From positions 62,001 to 126,000 of the forward strand of contig NZ_JAAMPA010000001.1 in assembly GCF_011758655.1 (NCBI RefSeq): DNA of 64,000 nucleotides, given 5' to 3'. Below the pieces are notes generated by a model, which worked only from the letters and a program-made list of their open reading frames with translations, was not told the origin of the DNA and ran no database searches. Shown one piece after another: positions 25,690 through 34,536 of this stretch. Position numbers and translations under genes: made by a program. The DNA is from Modestobacter marinus (GTDB taxonomy: Bacteria > Actinomycetota > Actinomycetes > Mycobacteriales > Geodermatophilaceae). Every line of letters begins with the position of its first letter. The stretch's first letter is position 1.

Positions 25690-26447
25690 CCGCGCCAGAC
25701 CGGGGTGCGCTTCTCGGCGAAGGCCCGGGCGCCCTCCAGCGCGTCGGCCGAGCCGAACACCCGGTCGGCCAGCTCCCGCTGGGCCTCCAGCGCGGCCCGG
25801 TTGGTCCAGCCGACCGACCCGGCGATCAGCTGCTTGCTGGCCCGCACACCCAGCGGGCCGTTGACCGCGATCCGGGCGGCCAGCTCGCGCGCACCGGCCA
25901 GCGCGCCGCCGGGTTCGGTGAGGGCGTTGACCAGCCCGAACCGGTGCGCCTCCTCGGCGGGCAGCGGGTCACCGGTCAGCGCCATCTCCATCGCCCGCTG
26001 GTAGGGCAGCGCCTTGGCCAGCCGCAGCACCCCACCACCGGCGGCGAAGAGCCCGCGCTTGACCTCCGGGATGCCGAACCGGGCGTCCCGGGCGGCCACC
26101 ACCAGGTCCGCGCTGAGCGCCAGTTCGCAGCCGCCGGCCAGCGCCCAGCCCTCGACCGCGGCGATCAGCGGCTTGGCCGGCGGCGCCTCGGTCAGCCCGG
26201 CGAACCCCCGGCCCTCGATCCGCGGCCGCTCACCGCGGGCGAACGCCTTGAGGTCCATGCCGGCGCAGAACGTCCCGCCGGCGCCGGTCAGCACCAGCAC
26301 GACGACGTCGTCGCGGGCCTCGAACTCGTCGATCGCGGCCGCCAGGGCCTCGGTCGTCGCCAGGTCGACGGCGTTCCTGGCCTCCGGCCGGTTCAGGGTG
26401 AGCACCCCGACGCCGTCGATCACCTCGGTGAGCACCGGTGCGGTCAT
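25683..26447 (-). CDS. Enoyl-CoA hydratase/isomerase family protein
   Basis: 254 residues from ATG 26447 (RBS GAGAGGA). The crotonase fold shows NRPEARNAVDLATTEAL, GGTFCAGMDLKAF (oxyanion hole) and AVEGWALAGGCELALSADLV. The usual first catalytic Glu position lies in IPEVKRGLFAAGGG, so a hydratase role is plausible. It is 31 bp downstream of the patatin gene on the same strand and near an acyl-CoA ligase gene, consistent with fatty-acid or side-chain catabolism. Confidence 0.9.
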   Translation of the reverse strand: MTAPVLTEVIDGVGVLTLNRPEARNAVDLATTEALAAAIDEFEARDDVVVLVLTGAGGTFCAGMDLKAFARGERPRIEGRGFAGLTEAPPAKPLIAAVEGWALAGGCELALSADLVVAARDARFGIPEVKRGLFAAGGGVLRLAKALPYQRAMEMALTGDPLPAEEAHRFGLVNALTEPGGALAGARELAARIAVNGPLGVRASKQLIAGSVGWTNRAALEAQRELADRVFGSADALEGARAFAEKRTPVWRGE

Positions 26448-26478
26448 GGCCTGTCCTCTCGTGGGTCGACGGATCGGT

Positions 26479-27333
26479 TCAGCCCTGCCACACCTCGGCG
26501 ACCCGGGCGGCGACGCCGGCCGCCTGGGTGCGCCCGGCCCGGGCCGACGGGGCACGGGCGGCGGGGTCGAGCACGTTCTTGCCGATGGCGGCGCGGCTCG
26601 CCTCGTCCGGTGCGACGACGGCGACCCGGCTGACCAGGCCGGTGACCTGGGCGTCGACGCTGGCCATCAGGCCGGCGCCGCGCGGCAGCGGTGCGATCAC
26701 CACGATCCGCTCGTACTCGGCGGCCAGGTCGGCGTTGGCGGTCGAGCGCATGCCGCCGTCCATGTAGCGCCGGTCGCCGATGGTCACCGGCGGGTAGACG
26801 CCCGGGACGGCGCAGCTGGCGCCGACCGCGGTGGCCAGGTCGACCCCGGAGTCGCGGGTGAAGGGCGTGAACTCCCCGCTCCCGGTGTCGACGGCGGTGA
26901 CCACCAGCGGCCGGTCGGGCCACTGCGCGCCGGCCAGCCGGCCCTCGATCGCGGCGCGGCGCTCCTCCTCCGACGGGGTCCGGCCGGTGTCGGCGGCGGT
27001 GCGCGCCAGCTCGCCGATCCGGCGGCGGAAGGCCACGTCGTCGCGGCGGGCCAGCAGCATGGCCAGCCCGTACCGGGCCAGCGTGCCGCGGCCCAGCCGG
27101 GCGGCCCGCTCGTGCGGCCCGACCGGCTCCAGCTGCCGCGCGTGCAGCGACTCGACGTCGGCGCCGGTGGTGAGCAGGGCACCGACCACCGAGCCGGCCG
27201 AGGTGCCGACGACGAGGTCGGCGGAGGTCAGGTCGACGCCGGCCTCGGCGAGCCCGGCGACGACCCCGATCTCCCAGGCGATGCCGGTGATGCCGCCGCC
27301 ACCGAGGACCAGGGCCGTGCGTCGCGCGCTCAT
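26479..27333 (-). CDS. Patatin-like phospholipase
   Basis: 284 residues, ATG start. The family motifs are all present: the oxyanion loop ALVLGGGGITGIAW, the nucleophile elbow VVGTSAGSVVG with the catalytic Ser, and the catalytic Asp in YMDGGMRS. No signal peptide is seen. It probably hydrolyses acyl esters of lipids in the cytoplasm or at the membrane. First gene of a two-gene unit with the enoyl-CoA hydratase; divergent from the acyl-CoA ligase. Confidence 0.9.
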   Translation of the reverse strand: MSARRTALVLGGGGITGIAWEIGVVAGLAEAGVDLTSADLVVGTSAGSVVGALLTTGADVESLHARQLEPVGPHERAARLGRGTLARYGLAMLLARRDDVAFRRRIGELARTAADTGRTPSEEERRAAIEGRLAGAQWPDRPLVVTAVDTGSGEFTPFTRDSGVDLATAVGASCAVPGVYPPVTIGDRRYMDGGMRSTANADLAAEYERIVVIAPLPRGAGLMASVDAQVTGLVSRVAVVAPDEASRAAIGKNVLDPAARAPSARAGRTQAAGVAARVAEVWQG

Positions 27334-27426
27334 CGGGCCATCCTGACGCACGCCTCCCATCTCGACTCGGAGGGTGACCTGCGCCACCCTGAGGGCCGGC
27401 AACGACGCTGAGCGTGAGGACGACGG

Positions 27427-29235
27427 ATGACCACGACGCAGGCCACCAGCACCCCCGCACCGACCGGGCCGTCGGCCGAGCGCTCCCCGTGGCCCCCCGG
27501 GCTGCCGCGCTCGCTGGAGTACCCCGACGTCCCGGTCGGGTCGGTGCTGCGGGCGGCGGTGCGCCGCTGGGGCGACCGGACCGCCTTCGTCCACCACGAC
27601 GTGGCGCTGTCCTTCACCGAGCTGGGCCGCCGGGCGCACGCGGTGGCCGCCGGGCTGGCGGCCCGCGGCATCGGCCGGGGCGACGTGGTGGCGGTGCACC
27701 TGCCCAACTGCCTGCAGTACCCGGCCGTCTACTACGGCGTGCTGCTGGCCGGGGCGACCTTCTCCCCCACCAACCCGTTGCTGCCCCCGGCCGGGCTGGC
27801 GCACCAGCTGGCCGACGCCGGCGCGCGGGCGCTGGTCACCTGGGAGCCGGTGCTGCCCGTCGTCCGGCTGGCGCTGCCCGGCACGGGGGTGGAGACCGTG
27901 GTGGTCACCGGCCCGCAGCAGGTCGCCGACCCGACGGCCGCCGTCGACCTCGCCGACCTGCCCGGTGCCGTCTCCCTCGCCGACCTGCTGGCCGCCGACC
28001 CGGCCGACGCCCACCGCGACGCCGACCTCGACCCGGCCGCCGACCTGGCGCACCTGGCCTACACCGGCGGCACCACCGGGGTCAGCAAGGGCGTGGAGCT
28101 GCCGCACCGGGCCGTGGTCACCAACGTGCTGCAGTCGGCCTGCTTCACCACCGGCTCGGTCCCGGCGCTGGACGCCGAGGGCGACGTGACCCTCGACCAG
28201 TTCAGCGACCCGGCGGAGCACCCCACCCGCCTGGGCACCGCGACGATCATCAACCTGACGCCCTGGTTCCACGCGATGGGGGTGATCGGCTACCTCAACG
28301 GGCAGGTGCTCAGCGGCTCGACCGTCGTGGTGCACGACCGGTTCGACCCGGTGCAGTACCTGGCCGACGCCGTCCGGTACCGGGTCACCAGCATCGGCGG
28401 GGCGCCGCCGGTGTTCGTCGCGCTGCTGCAGGTGCCCGGGATCGCCGAGGCCGACCTGTCCAGCGTGCGCGGGTTCTCCAGCGGCGCGGCGCCGCTGCCG
28501 GTGCCGCTGATCGAGCGGATGGCGGCGCTGGTGCCCGGGGTGGTGATCGCCGAGGGCTACGGGCTGACCGAGGTGACGATGATGGCGACCGGCAACCCGC
28601 CGCACACCTCCGGCATCCGCAAGGCCGGCACCGTGGGCGTCCCGCTGCCCGACACCGAGATCAGCATCCGGCCGCTCGGCGGCGGCGACCCGCTGCCCGC
28701 CGGGGAGCGTGGCGAGGTCTGCATCCGCGGGCCCCAGCTGATGCGCGGCTACGCCGGCCGCCCCGACGCGACCGCGGAGTCGATCGACCCCGACGGCTGG
28801 TTCCACACCGGCGACGTCGGGGTGCTGGACGCCGACGGCTACCTGGCGATCGTCGACCGCACCAAGGACATGCTGCTCTACAAGGGCTACAACGTCTTCC
28901 CGCGCGAGCTGGAGGAGATCCTGTTCGGCGTCCCCGGGGTGGCGGCCGCCGCGGTGGTCGGCCGGCCCGACCCGGAGGCCGGTGAGCTGCCGGTCGCCTA
29001 CGTGGTGCGCCGGGCCGACGACGCCGGCGCCGCGCTCACCGCCGAGTCCCTGCGGGCGGTGGTCGACGAGCAGGTGACGCCGTACAAGCGGCTGCGCGAC
29101 GTCGTCTTCGTCGACGCGCTGCCGGTGTCGCCGGCCGGCAAGGTGCTCAAGCGCGAGTTGACCGCGCGTGAGCGTGCCGCGGGCGGGCGTGCGCCGGACG
29201 GTGCCCGTACCGGCGGAACGGCCACCACCAGTTGA
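27427..29235 (+). CDS. Long-chain acyl-CoA ligase / AMP-binding enzyme
   Basis: 602 residues. AMP-binding motifs: AYTGGTTGVSKGVELPH (P-loop), EGYGLTEVTMMATG, DGWFHTGDVGVLDADGY, and the hinge plus catalytic lysine region DRTKDMLLYKGYNVFP; the acyl-adenylate lysine is in SPAGKVLKREL. It activates a carboxylic acid, probably a fatty acid, to its CoA thioester. The C-terminal 20 residues (RAAGGRAPDGARTGG...) extend beyond the usual end and overlap the 3' end of the convergent MMPL gene by 89 bp. Confidence 0.9.
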   Translation: MTTTQATSTPAPTGPSAERSPWPPGLPRSLEYPDVPVGSVLRAAVRRWGDRTAFVHHDVALSFTELGRRAHAVAAGLAARGIGRGDVVAVHLPNCLQYPAVYYGVLLAGATFSPTNPLLPPAGLAHQLADAGARALVTWEPVLPVVRLALPGTGVETVVVTGPQQVADPTAAVDLADLPGAVSLADLLAADPADAHRDADLDPAADLAHLAYTGGTTGVSKGVELPHRAVVTNVLQSACFTTGSVPALDAEGDVTLDQFSDPAEHPTRLGTATIINLTPWFHAMGVIGYLNGQVLSGSTVVVHDRFDPVQYLADAVRYRVTSIGGAPPVFVALLQVPGIAEADLSSVRGFSSGAAPLPVPLIERMAALVPGVVIAEGYGLTEVTMMATGNPPHTSGIRKAGTVGVPLPDTEISIRPLGGGDPLPAGERGEVCIRGPQLMRGYAGRPDATAESIDPDGWFHTGDVGVLDADGYLAIVDRTKDMLLYKGYNVFPRELEEILFGVPGVAAAAVVGRPDPEAGELPVAYVVRRADDAGAALTAESLRAVVDEQVTPYKRLRDVVFVDALPVSPAGKVLKRELTARERAAGGRAPDGARTGGTATTS

Positions 29236-31264
29236 CCTCGCCCAGCAGCGCGACCAGCGCGGGGGTGAGCACCCCGCGCACGACGGTGGCGTCGAGCAGG
29301 ATGCCCAGCGCCAGCGTGGTGGCGAAGATCTTCACGTCGACCACCGGCACCGTGGAGAGCGCGACGAAGGCCAGGAAGAGGATCAGCGCCGCCGAGGTGA
29401 CCAGCCGGCCGGTGTACGCGACGCCGTGCACGGTGGCCTCGTCGGTGCTCATCCCCGCGTCCCGGCCCTCCCGGATCCGGGACAGGATGAACACCTCGTA
29501 GTCCATCGACAGCCCGAACAGGAACGAGAACGCCGCCACCGGCACCCAGAAGGTGAGCGTGCCGGTCGCGGAGGCACCGAAGAGCAGGTCGGTCAGGTTG
29601 CCCTCCTGCCAGATCCACACGGTCATCCCGTACGCGGCCGCGATCGAGACGACGTTGAGCACCAGCGCCTTGACCGGCAGCCAGATCGAGCGCAGCGCCG
29701 GGGCGAGCAGCGCGAAGGTGATGACGACGACCAGCGGCAGCACCCACCAGGCGTTGCCGTAGATCGCCTCCACCGAGTCGGCGTCGCCGGCCGCGGTGCC
29801 GCCGACCTGGGCCCCGGGGAGCCCGTCGGCGGCCGCCCGGACGGCGGTCAGCGCCTCCCGGCCGGCCGTGGACGACGGGTCGTCGGCGAGGACGACGTCC
29901 ACCAGCCCCGTCCCGCCCTGCTCCCACGGCTCCCCCGCCGGCGCCAGCACCCCGGCCACGCCCTCGACCGCCGACAGCCGCTCGACGGCGGCGGCGCGGT
30001 CGTCGGTGAGCACCTCCACGGGCCGGGCCAGCCCGTCCGGCAGGCCGGCCCCGGTGAGCTGCTGGAAGGCGGTCGCCGCCGGGGAGGACCCGGTGGCGAT
30101 CGCCGACACCTGCGGGGTGCCCAGCTTGATGCCGAGGACCGGCGAGGCGAGCAGCAGCAGGACCGCGGTGGCCAGCGCGGCGGCGACCCAGCGGTGCCGC
30201 ACCACCGTCGTCCCGACCCGGTGCCAGGTGCGGCTCTCCGTGCCGCGCAGCCGGCGTCGTGGCCACTCCAGCCGGGGCCCGACCGAGGCCAGCAGGACCG
30301 GCAGCAGGGTGAGCGCGACGAGCACGCTGACCAGCGGGATGAACAGCCCGCCGAAGCCGACGGTGCGCAGGAAGGGCAGCGGCAGGACCACCAGGGACAG
30401 CAGCGAGATCGCCACGGTGACCCCGCTGAACACGACCGCCCGGCCGGCGGTGGTCATCGCGGTGCGCACCGCGACCAGGTCGTCGGCGCCGGCGGCCCGC
30501 TCCTCCCGCCAGCGCATGACCACCAGCAGCGAGTAGTCGATCGCCACGCCGAGGCCGATCAGCCCGACCAGGTACTGCACGATGAAGCTGACGTCGATGA
30601 CCGTGGTCAGGAGGAGCACCAGCAGGAAGGTCGTGGTGATCGCCACCGCGGCGACCAGCAGTGGCACCAGGGCCAGCAGCGAGCCGAACACCAGCGCCAG
30701 GACGACGATCGCGCCGCCGGCACCCAGGGCGATCTCCACGATGATCGGGCGCTCCTCGCCGCCGCCCTCGGCCAGCACCGGGGTACCGGTGACGACCGGC
30801 TCGGCGCCGGCGACGGTGGCCCCCTGCAGGGCGCCCTCCAGCTGCGGCAGCGCGGCGGCGTAGGGCGCCGGGCCCTCGACCGCCGGGGGCCAGACCAGCA
30901 CGACCGCGTTGCCGTCGGCCGCGAGCACGTCGGCCGCCGCGCCCTCGTCCAGCGGGCTGGCCACCCGCCAGCCGGGCTGCCGCAGCCGCTCGACGACGGC
31001 GGCCAGCTCGGCCTGGTTCTCGGCCACGGTGCTGCCCTCGGGGAGCGGGACGGTGACCAGCAGGGGGTCGATGGCCCCGCCGTTGCCGAACTGGTCGGTG
31101 ATGGCCTCGTTCGCCTCGTAGGCGGGCTGCCCGGGGGTGGAGAAGTCGAACCCGAGCCGGTCGATCGTGGTCGGCGCGAGCACCCCGCCCACGACCGCGA
31201 GCGCCAGCCAGGCCAGCACCACGGTCCGGCGGTGCCCGAGCACCCAGTCGGCCACTCTGCCCAT
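29147..31264 (-). CDS. MMPL/RND family transporter
   Basis: 705 residues from ATG 31264 (GAGGAGGAG upstream). Two repeated halves each have a long extracytoplasmic loop after the first helix and a cluster of five membrane segments; IDYSLLVVMRW and MDYEVFILSR are the paired Asp-Tyr motifs of the proton relay. MMPL proteins export lipids or lipid-like compounds. The gene is divergent from a MarR regulator with a strong palindrome between them, and its 3' end overlaps the acyl-CoA ligase gene. Its last residues (GHRPAHARPRHAHARSTRA) are His/Arg-rich. Confidence 0.9.
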   Translation of the reverse strand: MGRVADWVLGHRRTVVLAWLALAVVGGVLAPTTIDRLGFDFSTPGQPAYEANEAITDQFGNGGAIDPLLVTVPLPEGSTVAENQAELAAVVERLRQPGWRVASPLDEGAAADVLAADGNAVVLVWPPAVEGPAPYAAALPQLEGALQGATVAGAEPVVTGTPVLAEGGGEERPIIVEIALGAGGAIVVLALVFGSLLALVPLLVAAVAITTTFLLVLLLTTVIDVSFIVQYLVGLIGLGVAIDYSLLVVMRWREERAAGADDLVAVRTAMTTAGRAVVFSGVTVAISLLSLVVLPLPFLRTVGFGGLFIPLVSVLVALTLLPVLLASVGPRLEWPRRRLRGTESRTWHRVGTTVVRHRWVAAALATAVLLLLASPVLGIKLGTPQVSAIATGSSPAATAFQQLTGAGLPDGLARPVEVLTDDRAAAVERLSAVEGVAGVLAPAGEPWEQGGTGLVDVVLADDPSSTAGREALTAVRAAADGLPGAQVGGTAAGDADSVEAIYGNAWWVLPLVVVITFALLAPALRSIWLPVKALVLNVVSIAAAYGMTVWIWQEGNLTDLLFGASATGTLTFWVPVAAFSFLFGLSMDYEVFILSRIREGRDAGMSTDEATVHGVAYTGRLVTSAALILFLAFVALSTVPVVDVKIFATTLALGILLDATVVRGVLTPALVALLGEVNWWWPFRRYGHRPAHARPRHAHARSTRA

Positions 31265-31285
31265 CGTCTCCTCCTCGACCCCGTC

Positions 31286-31307
31286 GACCATCAGGAGACT
31301 GATGGTC
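31286..31307. promoter_or_regulatory. Perfect palindrome between the MMPL and MarR genes
   Basis: GACCATCAG and CTGATGGTC are 9-bp arms around GAGA. The site is 22 bp from the MMPL start and just upstream of the MarR start, where binding would block both promoters. This is the clearest operator in the window. Confidence 0.75.
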
Positions 31308-31331
31308 AGTCGGCAACCTACGGTGTCCTGC

Positions 31332-31874
31332 GTGGCGGAGCCAGGGGACGGGCGCGATCCGGGGGCGGGTCTGCCGCCCTGGCTCGCCGAGGACCCGGCC
31401 GGCATCCCCGCCTACGCCCTCGCCCGCGCCGGCGCCGCGGTCAACGCCCTCTTCGCCCGGCAGCTGGCCACCGTCGGGCTGCGGCCGCACACCTTCGTCG
31501 TGCTGGTGCACCTGTCCCGCGCCTCCACGCTCACCTCCGCGGAGCTGGCCCGCCGGCTGCAGCTGACGCCGCAGAGCATGAGCGCCCTGCTGCACGGGCT
31601 GGTCGACGCCGGCTGGGTCGAGCGACCCGAGGCGGTCCGCCGCGGTCAGCGGGTCGAAGTGCACCTCACCGCGGCCGGCCACCAGGCGCTGCTGGCCGCC
31701 GGCCCCGTGCTCGCCGAGCTCGGCCGGCCCGCCGTCCTGGGGCTGACCGAGTCCGAGGTGGCCACCCTGGCCGGCCTGCTGGAGCGGGTGCTCGACGCCG
31801 TCCAGCCACTGGCCGGGCCGGGTGCGGCCGACGGACCGCAGCCCAACCCCGGACCGGCCGACATCCCCGGTTGA
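31332..31874 (+). CDS. MarR-family regulator of the MMPL gene
   Basis: About 180 residues. Winged helix: LTSAELARRLQLTPQSMSAL, LVDAGWVERPEAVRRGQRVE, LTAAGHQALL. The start is ambiguous: ATG 31302 lies inside the operator; GTG 31323 and GTG 31332 are downstream. GTG 31332 is chosen because TACGGT (31319-31324) sits at -10 relative to it. Probably a repressor of the divergent lipid exporter and of itself. Confidence 0.8.
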   Translation: MAEPGDGRDPGAGLPPWLAEDPAGIPAYALARAGAAVNALFARQLATVGLRPHTFVVLVHLSRASTLTSAELARRLQLTPQSMSALLHGLVDAGWVERPEAVRRGQRVEVHLTAAGHQALLAAGPVLAELGRPAVLGLTESEVATLAGLLERVLDAVQPLAGPGAADGPQPNPGPADIPG

Positions 31875-31957
31875 GCGACCGGGCGGCCCGCGGTACCCAG
31901 CGACGGCGGCTATCGTCCCGCCGGTGACGTGCGAGCGACCGGCCCGGTGAGCCGGGC

Positions 31958-32986
31958 ATGGTGAACCAGGACCACAGCGGCGTCCACCTGCCGCACACCG
32001 AGGAGTCCCCGGCCCGGCAGGTCTGGCGCCGGGTGCTGATCGCCGCCATCGTGCTGAGCGCCACCGTCCTGATCGTCTACCTGCACCGGGACAGCTACGC
32101 GGACAACCAGGGTGGCGAGATCAGCGTGCTCGACGCCACCTACTACGCCACCGTCACGCTCTCCACCACCGGGTACGGCGACATCGTCCCGGTGACGCCG
32201 GGAGCCCGGCTGGTCAACATCCTGGTGATCACGCCCCTGCGGATCACCTTCCTGCTCATCCTGATCGGGACCACCCTGGAAGCGCTGACCGCGCGCTCCC
32301 GGGAGGAGTTCCAGATCCGACGCTGGAGGTCACGCGTGCGCCAGCACGTCATCGTGTGCGGTTACGGCACCAAGGGCCGCAGCGCCATCCGGGCGCTGCT
32401 CAGCACGGGCACCGACGCCGCGCACATCCTCGTCGTCGACCCCTCGCCCCAGGCCATCGACGAGGCCACCGCCTCCGGCTTCACCGGGGTGCTCGGGGAC
32501 GCCGGGCGGATGGAGGTGCTGCGCCGGACGTCGGTGGAGAAGGCCCGGGCGGTCATCGTCGCCGCCGACCGCGACGACGCCGCCGTGCTGATCACCCTGA
32601 CCGTGCGGCAGCTGAACCCGACGGTGCCGATCACCGCGAGCGTCCGCGAGGAGGAGAACGCCAGCCTGCTCCGCCAGTCCGGCGCCGACTCGGTCATCAC
32701 CTCCTCGGCGACCTCGGGACGCCTGCTCGGGCTGTCGACCGACCAGCCCGGCGTGGTCGCGGTCGTCGAGGACCTCCTGACCAGCGGGCGCGGGCTGGAC
32801 CTCGCCCAGCGCACCGTCACCCAGTCCGAGGTGGGCCTGGCGCCCCGGCAGCTGCGGGACGTCGTCCTGTCGGTGGCCCGCGGCGGGCGCACCCTGCGCT
32901 TCGACGACCCGCTGATCGGCACGCTGCAGAGCGAGGACGTGCTCGTCGTCGTCAAGGCCCACCGGTCCCCGGCCGAGAAGGACTGA
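31958..32986 (+). CDS. Potassium channel with RCK (TrkA-N/TrkA-C) domains
   Basis: 342 residues. TM1 (VLIAAIVLSATVLIVYL), pore with selectivity filter TTGYGD, and TM2 (VITPLRITFLLILIGTTLEA) form a two-helix channel subunit. The RCK domain has the Rossmann motif VIVCGYGTKGRSA and an acidic end of beta-2 (LVVDPS). A TrkA-C-like domain ends the protein. It resembles MthK-type ligand-gated K+ channels and may complement the orphan KdpDE system in potassium homeostasis. Confidence 0.92.
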   Translation: MVNQDHSGVHLPHTEESPARQVWRRVLIAAIVLSATVLIVYLHRDSYADNQGGEISVLDATYYATVTLSTTGYGDIVPVTPGARLVNILVITPLRITFLLILIGTTLEALTARSREEFQIRRWRSRVRQHVIVCGYGTKGRSAIRALLSTGTDAAHILVVDPSPQAIDEATASGFTGVLGDAGRMEVLRRTSVEKARAVIVAADRDDAAVLITLTVRQLNPTVPITASVREEENASLLRQSGADSVITSSATSGRLLGLSTDQPGVVAVVEDLLTSGRGLDLAQRTVTQSEVGLAPRQLRDVVLSVARGGRTLRFDDPLIGTLQSEDVLVVVKAHRSPAEKD

Positions 32987-33044
32987 CCCCGGGCGGCCAC
33001 CGGCCCGGGTTGCCGGTGGCGGTGCACCCACCGAGACTCGGCCG

Positions 33045-34412
33045 GTGACCCAGCACCAAGATCAGCAGACCGGTGCGGCCGGCGACGAGAGCAGCCCGCT
33101 GCGCCGGGCGATCAGCGGCCGGCTGCTCTACCTGTTCATCCTCGGCGACGTGCTCGGCGCGGGGATCTACGCCCTGGTCGGGGAGATCGCCGGCGAGGCC
33201 GGTGGCGCCATCTGGGTGCCCATGCTGCTGGCCCTGCTGCTCGCGCTGCTCACCGCGGCGTCCTACGCCGAGCTGGTCACCAAGTACCCCCGGGCCGGCG
33301 GCTCGGCGGTCTTCGCCGAGCGGGCCTTCGGCCGGCCGCTGGTCTCGTTCCTGGTCGGCTACTGCATGCTCGCCGCCGGTGTCACCAGCGCCGCGGGCCT
33401 GTCCCTGGCCTTCGCCGGTGACTACCTCGGCGTCTTCCTCGACGTCCCGGCGGTGCCGGCGGCGGTGGTGTTCCTGCTGCTCGTGGCGCTGCTCAACGCC
33501 CGCGGCATCCAGGAGTCCGTGCGGGCCAACGTGGTGATGACCGTGGTCGAGGTCTCCGGGCTGCTGCTGATCGTGGTGATCGGCGCGATCGTGCTCGGTC
33601 GCGGCGACGGCGACCCCGGCCGGGTGGTGCAGTTCCCCGAGGGCGTCTCGGCCGGGTCGGCGGTGCTGGCCGCCGCGCTGCTGGCCTACTACTCCTTCGT
33701 CGGCTTCGAGGTCTCGGCCAACGTCGCCGAGGAGGTCCAGGACGTGCGCCGGGTGTACCCGCGGGCGCTGTTCGGCGCGCTGCTCACCGCGGGCGCCGTC
33801 TACGTGCTGGTCGGCCTGGCCGCCTCGCTCGTGCTGCCGGCCGACGAGCTCTCCGGCTCGACGGGCCCGCTGCTGGCGGTGGTGCAGGCCAGCGGGGTCG
33901 CGGTGCCCGACCAGCTGTTCAGCGTCATCGCGCTGGTCGCGGTCGCCAACGGCGCGCTGCTCACCATGATCATGGCCAGCCGGATGGTGTTCGGGCTGGC
34001 CGAGCAGCGGCTGCTGCCCGCGACGCTGGGCCGGGTGCTGCCCGGCCGGCGCACCCCGTGGGTGGCGATCGTGGTGACGACGGCGGTGGCGATGGGGCTG
34101 ACCCTGGTCGGCGACCTCGGTGAGCTGGCGAACATCGTCGTCCTCCTGCTGCTGCTGGTCTTCCTCAGCACGAACGTCGCGGTGCTCGTGCTGCGCCGCG
34201 ACCGGGTGGCCGCCGAGCACTTCACCGCACCCGTCGTCCTGCCGGTGCTCGCGATCGCCTCGTGCCTGCTGCTGCTGTCGCAGCAGGAGGCGGCCACCTG
34301 GGTGCGGGCGGGGCTGCTGCTGCTGGTCGGCGTGCTGCTGTACCTGCTGGCCCGGGCGCCGTGGTGGGGCGGCCGGCCGGCCCGGTCCGGGGAGCCGACC
34401 CGCGCCGCGTGA
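33045..34412 (+). CDS. APC family amino-acid permease
   Basis: 455 residues with about 12 membrane segments, GTG start. LFILGDVLGAGIYALVGEIA is the typical TM1 with the GxG substrate-binding break; YAELVTKYPRAGGSAVFAER and the TM6 region YYSFVGFEVSANVAEEVQDV also match. It imports an amino acid or related amine. It lies 58 bp after the K+ channel gene; no other clue to the substrate. Confidence 0.88.
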   Translation: MTQHQDQQTGAAGDESSPLRRAISGRLLYLFILGDVLGAGIYALVGEIAGEAGGAIWVPMLLALLLALLTAASYAELVTKYPRAGGSAVFAERAFGRPLVSFLVGYCMLAAGVTSAAGLSLAFAGDYLGVFLDVPAVPAAVVFLLLVALLNARGIQESVRANVVMTVVEVSGLLLIVVIGAIVLGRGDGDPGRVVQFPEGVSAGSAVLAAALLAYYSFVGFEVSANVAEEVQDVRRVYPRALFGALLTAGAVYVLVGLAASLVLPADELSGSTGPLLAVVQASGVAVPDQLFSVIALVAVANGALLTMIMASRMVFGLAEQRLLPATLGRVLPGRRTPWVAIVVTTAVAMGLTLVGDLGELANIVVLLLLLVFLSTNVAVLVLRRDRVAAEHFTAPVVLPVLAIASCLLLLSQQEAATWVRAGLLLLVGVLLYLLARAPWWGGRPARSGEPTRAA

Positions 34413-34536
34413 GCCTCCCGGCGTGGCGGTCAACGACCGGGGCGTGACGTTCGCGTGAAATGTGCCCGGCGGACCGGCGTCCTGACCCGTCGGGGGTGAG
34501 GATGGCCGGGCACCGGCGAGAGGAACGGACCTGCAG

